Part shown: positions 1-11,097 of the stretch, one piece after another
Layout of the letters: every line of letters starts with the position of its first letter
How positions within the stretch are numbered: position 1 is the stretch's first letter
Source of the DNA: Halictus rubicundus
Taxonomy: Eukaryota > Arthropoda > Insecta > Hymenoptera > Halictidae
Assembly (NCBI RefSeq): GCF_050948215.1
Contig: NC_135158.1
Span: 11,455,822-11,519,821, forward strand
DNA length: 64,000 bases
Direction of reading: 5' to 3'
The notes under the pieces: generated by a model
What the model was told of the DNA's origin: nothing
Seen by the model: the letters and a program-made list of their open reading frames with translations, nothing else
The model's database searches: none
Made by a program: the position numbers and the translations under genes

Positions 1-2415
1 TTGGGCATAGGAGTGGGATGAACAACTATTGTGCGCAGCGGTGTATGAAGGAACTAGATTATTCAACAGCAAGTTATGCCGATAAATTATTTCAACGGCA
101 ACCTGCGAGGATCAGTCAAAAATCAAGATTTTTATCATTTTGAAAAGATGAGTTAATTTCGTCGAACAAAAAAGACATTAACTTTAACCGTTTAGAAAAA
201 ACGAATGATAGCTTGCGGATGTAAAAAGTATTAACCGCAAAAATTTCAAGTTAAATGAGTGAAAAACAGTTACAGTTTTTTTCAACATGAAAATAAAAAT
301 AAATAATTAATCGAACGTTTGGTACATTTAATTAGAGGAGCCCGAAGTACCAATTACCGTTTTCGTGATTTTTTTATAAATGAATTTGTCGGAAAAGTAT
401 ATCAATTTTAACTCATCAGTATTTTAACATTGTTATCCACAGCTTCGGAGAATGTTCCCGTTGTTTCCGGCATTACACCGGAAATGGTTATTACCACCGC
501 GTAGCAAACGCCATTGTAAGTTTCGCTAATTATTCATGCAGTCGTGCGCTTAATTATGAGGTAGTGTCGGCGATTCGAAAGGAGATTGTGCAGTTGTACG
601 TTGTACACTTTCAATTAGTTCAATTGTTGCGAACAAATCATCTTCGTCTTATATCGAAAGAGCACTGTACAACTAATGTACACCTACAACACAAACAAGT
701 TCCAAGTCCCATCGGTGCCTGTTAGCGACGTTGCTCGCGACCGTCAGCAGACGATAGTATTTTTGCGATCGGTTTATCGGCGTACGCGATATAGGCGATT
801 ACGCGGCACGATACAATTTTAAAGCTGACGTAATCGACGTCACGGTATGTCGAGATCGAGGCGTTATCGGTATGCGGTTGTTGCACAGGTAGGAACGACA
901 TGTCAAATGTGTGTCCGTGTATCTTGAACGAGCGTCTCGGATCGGATCGACACCGGCTAACATGTTTACCGTTCAGAACATAACCGACAAGGGAAAGCAG
1001 AACAAATCAGTGAAGGGGCGCTTATCCAAATCTGGCTTGCACACGACAAATTGATACCAAATACGCAGCTCGGCGTGTTCATTTATGGAAAACCGTTGCC
1101 CGATTGCATCGCATAAGTTATGTCGAGTGACTGCGTTGCATGGCGTTGCCAGTTAGATTTCTGCCTGTTACGTGCTACACTCGAAAACAAGTGTTACGAT
1201 ACGCTCGATCGAAAGTAGGGCTGTAAAGAAAGCACAAACTACTCCGAACTCTTATCAACAACTATCGAGCAAGCGGTTTTATCAGACTAAGATGATTGCT
1301 TCGATTTTTCAAAGATTCTTTCCTATCTCTGGAGTATGTTGCGCTTTTGTGAATTTTTATCGGACTTATCGAAATACTTGGCAAAAATCAATGTTATGAA
1401 TGCTTTTTGGTATCGAGAGCGGAGGAGGTAATTACGAACGGAATGCGGATCTTTATGCAAAATGCTTTTTACAATGTTTTGTATGAAGCAACTATTTCCT
1501 GCGAGTAGTATTGAAAAGCTTCGCACCGAAATTTGGCTATTGAAATTCGCTCGGATTCGCAAGTATGGAACATGATCCCGTCCTGACATAGTACAGTACA
1601 CTGGATTTTCATTCATGACATGAAAGCTGCACGCTAGATGACTATGTGCAGCGGGAGTCGTTAAGTTAAATGTCTTTTTTTGTCGTCGTGGCCTTTTAAC
1701 TATGTTAATTATGACAGCACGGTACATTTACCAATGAATATACGTGTGGTCGTTTTCTAATGCTTCCTACACTCGGTGTCGGTGGAAGTACATGTCATTC
1801 GCAGAAGATTTGCCATAAGTGATCAAGTTTTAAACAGCGTTGAACGTTAAATAAATCGTTTTGGTATGTTAAAATTCGTATTTGGGAAAATGTTGATTTT
1901 CAAAATTCTAATATTTTTTAATTGGCTTGTGCTGAGTATATAACGTTCAACTCTTTGAGAACTATTACTTACTGTTTATGGTTTAATAATTATTCATTTT
2001 CTTGAGAAAATATAATTTCACAAAAAAAAAAAATAAATTCTTAATACGTGCACAAACTTAAACGGCTCTAATAAGGTTACACTGTTTAACAACCATGCTT
2101 GCAATGCTTAACATAATTGAAAACTGTATATCGCTTTCTTCCTTTAGTTTACATTGAATATTTTCAGCGAAATTTGAAAATCACTAAACGCATTCCAAAC
2201 GATTCTGAAACTGTTTCTTTAGCGCCCTATATGTGCAAGCGAATTATTACGTAATCTTGAATTGTCGGCACGGTTAGATCTAAAAATAGGTATGATTCTA
2301 AAGTTGTACTAGAATTTCGTGCTCAATTTTCTTTTATCACAAATAGAAATTTCCGCAATAGTTACCGTGAATGATATGCGTCCCGTCATTCAAAAACTTG
2401 GTGCATCTCACAATT
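1..2415. other. Intergenic, no gene seen
   Basis: No open frame here has splice context or a recognisable protein. The longest frames, up to about 130 codons near 1320-1730, look like chance frames. Nothing further is supported. Confidence 0.5.
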
Positions 2416-2654
2416 TTAACACTTTGACCGTCACACTAGAAACCTCAAAAATTCCATAAAATCAAAGTAAGTTATTCAATGAGATAAAAATTGAAAAAAA
2501 TTAAATGTCTGATATTGAGTAGTCCTCCAACTTTCTTGCATTTTAGAGACCCTAATCGAATTTTGTACAATGAATATATTAACGTAAAAATTTATTTTAA
2601 AACCTGGACAAATAATTCCGTCACATATGGGTGACATGGCAGTCAACGTGTTAA
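2416..2654. mobile_element. piggyBac-type miniature element (TTAA-flanked)
   Basis: The left end reads TTAACACTTTGACCGTCAC and the right end, read inward on the opposite strand, TTAACACGTTGACTGCCATG, giving imperfect inverted termini. TTAA at both outer edges is the target-site duplication used by piggyBac-family transposons. The 239 bp interior is AT-rich with no transposase frame, so it is non-autonomous and depends on a transposase elsewhere. Family assignment rests on the TTAA flanks only. Confidence 0.6.
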
Positions 2655-5500
2655 AAGAATAGAGTATTCTATAAAATTTAGTATGCACCAAAATCAGTGG
2701 GGCAGGTCTCATTAGAGTTCGCGACAGCCTGCTGGTAACCTATAGGACCCTTCATAGGAAGGAAGCTCTTCTAAAGCTTTGGAAGTGGGCAGATAATCAC
2801 GTATGCTGTGTGGGTGCGTCTTGAACGAGACGGGGTCGAGTGTTTCTTCCATTTTTCCACGTATTAGCCGGCAGTAGATTCAAAGAACTTGTCGGTCGGT
2901 GAACTCGAGCTCTTCAGACAGTTTCATTGATTTTCAATAAATCTAAGCGATGGACCACGCGGAAATTGGCCCGCGTAATAAACTAGATGCGATTAATCAC
3001 GCGCCGACGCGATACAAATTCAGGAAGTTTCAGCTGGTTACGATGTTCCGCCGCGAGTTTGGTCAATATCCTATGCGAAGCATAATATGCCAGTTATTCC
3101 AATATTTCTATCTCGGAAAAGTTCGCTGAATTGGCTGCTGTTTCAGTCTCAAAAAAAAAAATAAGGGAACGAGTTATCAGTGATGAGATGACCCCCAACC
3201 TTTTTCGTGCCGACCGAAAAATTAAATTTGAACGAAAAAGGCTGAACCTTTATCATACCGAAGAGGAATCCATTAATTAAGATATCGATTCTAATATCCT
3301 AATGTGATATGTAAGCTGTGGATTTTTATGGAAAATAAACATTTTCTGTATCAATTGCGGGAGTGTCAATAGTATCAAATTTTTTTAACCTTTGATATTC
3401 TTTCAAATTGCACCCACTCATTTTAATAACAAGTACGTAAAATTTGCAGTCTAATGATACCAGTAAAAAATCTGTGACATCTGGAGCCAAGTATTGTCGT
3501 TTAATGTCGTGTCAACTTGCAGAGTTTCGTTTTCGTTTCCACGCTACTATAAACTTGATAGCTATTACTGCGTCTACAGGTAATCGAAGCTGCTTGTAAC
3601 GTATAACGTTACAATGTTATTTAACGACTTGTTGGTCGAGATTAATAAAGTACAAACTCACTTGTTTGCTCACACGGTTAGCTCACTGAAAGTTGTACGT
3701 CGGAAAAAATACACTTGTTAGACAACTGCCTGCGAACAAATGGTGTCGGATACGTATCCTACGTATTATGTCCCTAGAAAGGGATGTGTAATTCTCATGT
3801 CTGCTGAACTATTCTAACACCAAAAGATTTGCAGTTAGTAATCTTTCACCATTTTTTGTGTTTTCTTTTTACACGTTTACTCCTAAACTCTCAAATGGTG
3901 GAAGTTGGTTACATTTTATTTGTTTTAGCAGCCAGTTGAAATTATTGGTTATTTATATGAAGTCCAATAAGAGGATTTACCACTGATCTCAAACAGGTGG
4001 GATTAAGAATATGTAAGAATTTGAGTGGATCTAGCTATAGACGAAAAAGCTTCAAAGGTTAAGGCTAGGTCAAAATTCGCCTATTTTTAATAGTGTCTTT
4101 TGCACGAGTAAGCGGCGCGAATTGTGCCTTCGGGCTTGAAGTGGGAGAACAAAACCCGAACGCGAGAGACGACGCGACGCCGAGACATAACGATATACAG
4201 TGAATCCAAAAAGTATTTAAACCACCACATTTCCGATTCTCGAAAAATGTTCAATCAATCAAATTCCTCGATCAAGAGATCGAGGAATAGTGTCTGTACA
4301 CGATATACAGTGACATTTTCGACCGGAAGTTAAACATTACTGTATTCCTTTTATATCTCTTGCGTTTGCGTTATGTTGTACTATATGTTTTAATCGCTAA
4401 CATTCAAATGCCGCATTTTTCTACCTGCGGACTATTAAATGCAGAAATTGGGCTCGAAGAGAAGCAGTATATTCCAGAACTCATTAATTAAAGCGACGTT
4501 AAACCGACGCTGACGGAGACAGTTCGGTTGCATGAACATTCGGTGAACACGAGAGGACGATGCAAATCGTTCAAATAATCACGAGGTACGATAAAGCTTA
4601 AAGAGGAACATGGGTAACGAGGAGGACCTTGGCCTCTTACTCGCGTAACGATAAGCATTCGCGTAACGATAGGTACTCACGTACGTGTGTATTAGACACA
4701 GCATTAACGTTAACAAACCATTCGCTCAAGTGCCACTGCTTGGAGAGGATCCATTCAAGAATATTGGCAACTGTGACAATTTTATGGGAAACTTTAGACA
4801 AATTGCAATCAGTAAAACAAAATTTTTATCCTTTTTCATTTCTTTTACACAAATACATTTCATACTTGTACTTCTCTTCTACAGAATTTCGTATTATGTA
4901 TTCTGATCGACATATTTTATAAAATTATCGATTTATTTACTTATTAATATAGTTGCTATACCGTCGTACGTGCTGCTATCTGCAGCCACAACGAGTGGTT
5001 AAATATTCAAAGAATCTGTGACTTCTCTTTCTCATCTTTTTTCACATTTTTTGAAATCGATTAAATTAAATAATGTGTTTTTTATATTTTTTATTAGTAC
5101 GGAAAATGTTGAGGAAATTGCGGATACTAGTTCGGCGAGAGTGTTCCGTCATTATTTGAGGACCAGGAGTGGGTCATTCGATTAAGGTCTTGAGCTCATC
5201 ATCGAAGGTGAGCTCGGTCAATTTTATAATGACACGCCCACAAAACATCGTTAACTCCCTGACGCTCGTCAATTTCTTAATCGGCATATGATACGGCCTA
5301 TTTTCACTTTTTTATCTTGTCTGGTTGGCAAGGTAGTCGGTAGAACGTTCCGCTTATGGTAGCGCCTCGAGATGAAGTTTGCAAACCAGTTAACCGGCTA
5401 CTTAGAAGATATTTTTGTAACCTTTACGTACTTAGCAGTCGCTGAATGGTACTCGACATTACACTCATTTATTACATCATCAGTTCGTTATAAAATTTAA
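2655..5500. other. Intergenic, repeat relics, no gene seen
   Basis: No coding exon is supported. A Tc1-like end is present near 4198 (see that entry). A small tandem motif, CGCGTAACGATA, occurs twice around 4642-4670. Confidence 0.45.
4191..4313. repeat. Tc1-like terminal fragment with a perfect hairpin
   Basis: CAGTGAATCCAAAAAGTAT at 4198 resembles CAGTGGAACCAAAAAGTAT at 33561 and the general form of Tc1-like termini. The 13-mer CGATATACAGTGA occurs at 4191 and again at 4301, flanking the fragment. Between them ATTCCTCGATC (4263-4273) pairs perfectly with GATCGAGGAAT (4278-4288) around a 4-base loop. No transposase frame remains. Confidence 0.4.
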
Positions 5501-5750
5501 TTAACCCTTTGCACTCGAAGCTATTTTAACACCAAAACGAAACATTTCTTCCGACCTAGAATATTTCCCTTCTATACATATATTTTTCATGTTATACATT
5601 CGAAAATGGTGCAATTTATTCCTACAATACTGAAATGTTTAGTAATTTATCAAATACAAACAAATTTAATAATTTAAAAAATATTTTTAATAATGATACA
5701 GCAATTTTTAGTGGTGCCTTACAGTCACTATTCGAGTGCTAAGGGGTTAA
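5501..5750. mobile_element. piggyBac-type miniature element, copy 1
   Basis: It starts TTAACCCTTTGCACTCGAAG and ends TTCGAGTGCTAAGGGGTTAA, which are inverted termini with TTAA at both edges. The 250 bp interior matches the element at 7582-7830 almost throughout by eye, so this is a multicopy non-autonomous family. There is no coding content. Confidence 0.75.
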
Positions 5751-6209
5751 AATGATCTCTAAAACTATCTCTACAATCACCGTACTTGGAAATCTCCTTA
5801 ACCTTCGTTACAATAATATATTACATTTTCTAATTTCTTATTTTTGTGAAGTAGATAATTCAATATTTAGAATCCTTAAAAATGCGATAAAACTTTACCG
5901 AAATCCAATAAATTAATAAACGCATACTGCCAGTATCCGAGCGCACGGTCATTGACACAAGGGTCGCAGCAACAACCACCCCAGTGGGTGGGCACATTCA
6001 TAATAAAAACGCAAACAAAAACGACTAAAATACTATCTAAACAAACGCCAATGCATCCCATATCAACTCAATCTGCGCAAAAATCTTCTACTTTCCAACC
6101 CTAACACTCTACTCCTCAAATATTTAAATTCGTTCAAATATTAATAATCGCCACTCTACGATTAATCCATAACTTCCCAGCTCCGCCAAACCCGCACTGA
6201 AAGTAACCG

Positions 6210-6375
6210 AGAAAGATCATTCTAAAAAGTATACTACTCAATACCACACCGCGTTCTCTAAACCCCAGTGGAGTGTCCATAAAATCACACCCTCGAGCGC
6301 AGACAGTTTCCGAAGCCGAGTGAAAACGGTATGCTCTAGTCGAACCAGACTTAAAGCTTTCCCATAACAGTAATT
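6210..6375. repeat. Unclassified repeat unit, copy 1
   Basis: The 20-mer CCATAAAATCACACCCTCGA and the flanking GCGCAGACA..TTTCC.A.GCCGAGTG recur in the same orientation around 6686-6735. Similarity extends over roughly 165 bp with substitutions and small gaps. No terminal repeats or protein were recognised. Confidence 0.55.
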
Positions 6376-6615
6376 CATATCTCACGAGCTCTGCTTTTCC
6401 AATATTTAAGCTCATTCAAATACAAACCCTGATAAATATTATTGAATCAAACTAACTATCTCCTTCTCCTAAGAAATGATGAACGACAAAAAATTTCGAA
6501 TCACTACAATCGTAATAATAAATCTTAGTGCAAAGGGTTAATATACGGTCGATTAATTCGTTCAACAATTTTGGTCGAATATTTCCTGCCACGGGTGGTA
6601 GGGTTAAACCAGAAG

Positions 6616-6800
6616 GGTCATTCCGCTAGTCGACCACTAAAAAGTATGCTCAGTACCACCCGGTCCTCTAACTCCCAGTAAAGGGTCCATAAAATCACAC
6701 CCTCGAGCGCAGACAATTTCCAAGGCCGAGTGGGAACAGTCCGCAGACCGCAGTCTAGTCGAAGCAGACTCAAAGATGCAACAGTAATATTTATCGTTTT
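6616..6800. repeat. Unclassified repeat unit, copy 2
   Basis: Direct-orientation partner of the unit at about 6210-6375. The most conserved core is the stretch from AGGGTCCATAAAATCACACC to the GCCGAGTG block, followed in both by a CTAGTCGAA.CAGACT.AAAG motif. It may be part of a larger unknown transposon. Confidence 0.55.
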
Positions 6801-7011
6801 TCAGTGAAAGTGAAATCGGGGGAGATTGTAGGAACACGAGCTGGTTGGACAGGGAAATTAGTGTCGAATTCGCGACAACGTATTCGCCAAGATGGCGATT
6901 CGCTTGTTCCGCCAATGAGCTTACTCGCGCTTCCGTCCCGGCTCGCTCGGGACAGCCGATCCGTTTCGGTGAGAATCTACCGCGCGTAATAAACACCAAC
7001 CTGTTCGCTGC

Positions 7012-7475
7012 GTGACGTGTTCGTTCTGCTGCAATCTGCTGCCGGCGTCGTCCTTGCTCGGATTCACCTGCACATCCGTCATTTTCTCCACGGTCGACGA
7101 CTCTGCGCGTCGCTCTCGTTCGCCCGAGAGAGGATCCTCGGTTATACTATCTCTCTTCTTGTTTCCGCTCGCCGTTCAATTTCGGCGCCTCGCGCGCACT
7201 CTTGTGTATACCGTGTCACGTTCCCTCCGTGTTTCCCTCGCGGTACGAAAACGTCACGTTGTCGAACTTGTTTGAAGCGGGCGACTAGACGAGATTCGCG
7301 ACACGGTGGATGCGCACCGAAACCAGAAGGCGAAACGCGCGACACTTGCGACGCGTTTAAACTGACTGACTCGACCGCCGGCTTTCCGGGATCACCCGAA
7401 CGCTCCACGCCTCGCCATCGGAAATCGCCGAGCGTTTACGAACCTCTTGCGTCTCTGTACGTGCGTTTCTCACAG
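7012..7475 (+). promoter_or_regulatory. CpG-rich patch, candidate promoter or noncoding first exon
   Basis: This stretch is far richer in GC and in CpG dinucleotides than anything within several kilobases on either side, as expected for a protected promoter region in an otherwise AT-rich insect genome. It ends in CACAG|GTAAAC, a good plus-strand donor (exon end 7475). A 184-codon frame crosses it but passes straight through the donor and has low-information composition, so I treat it as chance. The downstream gene it might serve is unknown. Confidence 0.4.
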
Positions 7476-7581
7476 GTAAACACTGCCGGAGACGCGGAGA
7501 GCCGCATCGCAGACGGGGTGATTGCAATCTGCGCATCGCGCGTACGTTCACCCCCTTTGCGCCGGGGATGAAATTTCATTT

Positions 7582-7830
7582 TTAACCCTTTGCACTCGAA
7601 GCTGTTTTAACACGAAAACGAAACATTTCTTCCGACCTAGAATATTTCCCTTCTATATATTTTTCTTTCATGTTATACATACGAAAATGGTGCAACTTGC
7701 GCGTACAATACTGAAGTGTTTAGTAATTTATTAAATACAAACAAATTTAGTAATGTAAAAAATATTTTGAATAATGATACAGGAATTTTTAGTGGCGCCT
7801 TACAATCGCCATTCGAGTGCCAAGGGTTAA
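7582..7830. mobile_element. piggyBac-type miniature element, copy 2
   Basis: Termini TTAACCCTTTGCACTCGAAG and TTCGAGTGCCAAGGGTTAA are inverted and TTAA-flanked. The interior follows the 5501-5750 copy base by base with scattered substitutions, including the shared GACCTAGAATATTTCCCTTC block. It sits about 100 bp downstream of the CpG-rich patch. Non-autonomous. Confidence 0.75.
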
Positions 7831-8047
7831 TATTACGCTGAACATGACTGGAGGTGGGGAACATTTGGCAAAGAACTATAAATTTCTCGATTAATTACTT
7901 AATTTAGATTAATTTAGATTCATTTCTTGATTAAAAGTTGATTGTGATCTGAAATAAAAACATATGTATTAGTAACGATAAAATATATTATCATTTATTT
8001 ATAGTGTATAATATTACAAACATTCTGTAATATAGTATTATAACAAA

Positions 8048-8287
8048 TTAACACTAAACCTACCACGCGCGGTCAAATGGCCGTTTTTGAAATTTCGTTC
8101 AGAATTTCTTGTATACGACGTTACTGTATCGCCATGTAGCTTATTGACTTTTCACAACTATCTTTATTGTTCACTTTCCGAAAAAATTTCATAGCATGTC
8201 TTTCTATATTAAGATACATATTTTTTTTTTTGAAGCGGTCATTTGACCGCTCATGTATACATGAAATGTCGGTAGGTTTAGTGTTAA
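8048..8287. mobile_element. piggyBac-type miniature element, second family
   Basis: Left end TTAACACTAAACCTACC and right end GGTAGGTTTAGTGTTAA are perfect inverted copies over 17 bases, with TTAA outermost. A second inverted pair just inside (GGTCAAATGGCC and GGTCATTTGACC) extends the potential hairpin. It is 240 bp with no coding content, and distinct in sequence from the 5501 and 7582 family. Confidence 0.75.
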
Positions 8288-10100
8288 ATAGATCTTTTAC
8301 GTTAAGTTGAAATAATCTAGCAAGAGTTTAAGCATAAAACTTAAAATTTAAGTAAAGCTTTGCGTGATAACATAGAAATCGTATATTGAAATTTATCAAA
8401 CGTAAATTTTTCCTATTCATACGTTTTTGGCTGCAAGACAGTTAAAAAATTTGTTCTTCACTTAATTCTTTCAAATTATAAATTTTTTATTTCACAGAAA
8501 TCTGCTAATTGTAAGAAAGAACTTGTGAGAAGAATGTAGGATTGGTAGCCCTCTGGCGGTAGATGTAGGAATTACTATTAACTCTTTATGTTCTATCGGC
8601 AAGAAACACAGTTTGTACATTCTGGAATATTTTTCTGCATTTTCGAAAATATTTTAAACGATTTGAAAATGATTATTTCGTAAATATTAGTAGAATAAAC
8701 AATTAGTCGAACTAATTAGTAGAATGTAAAATAATTTAACAAAAATACGTACTTTCACTTGGACATAACATAACAATGCATTTTACATTCGAACTTCGAC
8801 GCTTTCATGGAAAACCTCGAATTATAAAATCGAACACGTTGCTACCATTGCATTTGCATTATAATAATAAAAGTATTCGAGTCTTCGTTAACCCCTTGCC
8901 ATATAATATCGAGTCAGACTCATGATGAACATTTCAAACAAAATCTACCAAACATGGGTATTATTCGTTTCTTTTATGTCGAAATGAAATTCTATTCTTC
9001 TGTTATCGATACTGAAGCATTAAATTAAATCTCGGTATACAGTAAATCTAAATTTTCTTTTTGTTTCGAAGCAATTAGAAAATTTTAATCATTGACGAAG
9101 AAAATCAATCGTGGTTTTGAGTGGGTGATTTGATGGTTTCGTAAATATCGATCAAATGGTTTATACAAATAAAATATAAAAATAACCATTAAGAAATGTC
9201 GAGATTAAACAGAAAAATCCTTAGCAGTATTAATTTTTGGCACTCCTCATACCCGAGGGGTGTACTTTATTTAATTAACGGTACGAAGTAAAATAACAGT
9301 AATCTTTCCATTCGACTCTGTACAATATTAATATGTGGGCATGTACATGGAGGTATTCATACGATGATCGTAAATTATTCTCATTAAAAATATATTTAAC
9401 CTTACAACAGTACAGTATACCAAATCAAAGAACGTTCTCTATGCGTTCGATGAACAGTTCGTATATTGTTTTTACATACACAGGATTTGATTTCGTCTTT
9501 GAATTTTAAATTTTACATACATATATATATATATCTCGCTGTCGAAGGCTCGGTGATGATGATGACGTCGGTGCAGAATGTTTCGTTATTTTATACGCGG
9601 CAATGTGAAATGTGTTTATGCTCGGGCGCGTTTGATGATTTTTATAACAGGGGGATGAGTGGTGTGATGAGTGTAACGAACAGACAGACATGTCCTTCGT
9701 TGACGTGGAGTTCGACGGACGAATGCCGACAGCACAGCGACCGCGTTGTCACTTCATTCTTCTGCCGCTCTGTCACACAGTCTACGAAGGAACGCTAGAA
9801 ATAAATCGATCTATATTATTCCGGTTCCACCGAAATAGCGGCACAAATTGATTGACAGCCAGCAGAGTCAAAAATATATACAGTTGTCCTGAGCCGCGGT
9901 CTCGTTAGACCGCATGGTCAATCGAACTTTGTGCCGAGCGTACAAGTAGAAGCAAGACTGAACATGATAAGCATTAAAAGAGTTGGATTTGCGACATCTT
10001 CACCTTGTACACAGATTGTTCAAAAACACCATTTAATATTTACATGGTACACAGGACACAGCCACAACCCGTAAATGTCCACGACCCATCCCCACTCCAG

Positions 10101-10303
10101 AGTCGCCAGATCAGGGGAACTGACTCGAATCGAGGGGGAAAAGTTACCATCTCTCTGCCAGTACTGGATTCGTCACGTGACATCGTGACACATGCACGAC
10201 AGAGACGCAACGCGTCACGTGACCGGGCCGTGGCGGAAGCGTGGGGAAATGGCGTCGTAGAAGGGGAAGGTAGAGTGGGGGGACAAGTCTTGATCTGGCG
10301 ACT
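10101..10303. mobile_element. Short terminal-inverted-repeat element
   Basis: AGTCGCCAGATCA at 10101-10113 is exactly inverted at 10291-10303 (TGATCTGGCGACT). The 200 bp between is GC-rich compared with its surroundings. No clear target-site duplication and no transposase frame are visible, so the superfamily is undetermined. A GC-rich regulatory block with a fortuitous inverted repeat is an alternative. Confidence 0.45.
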
Positions 10304-11065
10304 GTGCTTCGCTCTTCACCTAACACTCAGTGCCTTGAGCTTGGCGGAGGATGAAGCCAGTAATTCAATCATGATGCAAACACATGAAAATGTTTAATGT
10401 TTATATCCATGTTTGCTAAGACCTTTTCACCGAGCGTGCTGTGTCTTATGCACCGTATAAATATTGTATGATTTTTTTTTTTAACAATCTGTATAACCGT
10501 ATTAGTCGGACTAAACTCATAGTCCGTTTCGAAAACCCGTACCAGCTGGAGAAAACGTTATTCTATGTGAAACCATGACGAAATTACCATTTCATACAAG
10601 ACTGTAATGAGTAAGAATATCTCAATATTCGTTGCTTTTCGAATGCATACATAACGATATGACACTTGGAAAAATCTGAAACGTCGAAGTTTGCTGTGTA
10701 AATGTATGACAGACAACCGGTTAATGACACTTATAGCGAGATAAGCAACGCCTGGGGGAAAAAGGTGGCAGACGTGTTTTTTAAGTTGTGCGTTACAGCA
10801 GTTTCGGGTCACGAACTTTTAGCGTACGAATCTCTCAAGCCTTTGAAAGTGTTGTTGTGTGAAAAGCAGGTTATCGATTTCAGCATCCCAGCCACGTCGA
10901 TTCGTTGCATCCTATAAATTGTGAGATATGTATGCGCGTAACGGAAAACGGGGAAACGAAGCCGTGTTAGTTTTGCGGAAATAGTTCGGACAACGGCGGA
11001 TAGGGTATAGTCTACAGGGTGTACTTACGAACGGTGAACTTTGCGACATTGACTTCCGGTTTTGC

Positions 11066-11097
11066 TTACAATGGCACCATCATCTTCTTCAAGAACG
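11066..11097 (-). CDS. Mlc1: Mlc1 terminal coding exon
   Basis: After the acceptor TTCTACAG this 32-base exon adds PFLKKMMVPL and a TAA stop, completing the C-terminal segment begun in the 11573-11487 exon. Flies are known to have alternative 3' exons for this gene. I looked for a second exon starting with the same phase and a Phe codon in the flanking 1 kb and found none convincing. Confidence 0.85.

Larger units (their letters stand above)
5751..7011. other. Intergenic, repeat-derived, with a TIR-like end near 6528
   Basis: No supported gene. A half element end, TTAGTGCAAAGGGTTAA, lies at about 6525-6541; it resembles the inverted terminus of the flanking 5501 and 7582 elements. Two diverged repeat units lie on either side of it (separate entries). 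The last 150 bp rise in GC toward the CpG-rich patch that follows. Confidence 0.45.
7831..11065. other. Mostly noncoding; may include the Mlc1 3' UTR
   Basis: The last Mlc1 coding exon ends at 11066 on the minus strand, so its 3' UTR extends left into this stretch by an unknown amount. Two miniature transposons are annotated separately. A single TTAACCCCTTGCCATATAAT element-like end lies at 8889. No other exon was recognised on either strand. Confidence 0.45.

Noticed and set aside
4629..4922. 97- and 73-codon frames near 4.6-4.9 kb
   Set aside because: Overlapping frames in AT-rich DNA without splice context or recognisable residues.
7017..7571. 184-codon plus-strand frame in the CpG-rich patch
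   Set aside because: GC-rich DNA lacks stop codons by chance; the frame crosses a good donor at 7475, three other frames over the same bases are also open, and the residues (Arg/Ser-rich) match nothing.
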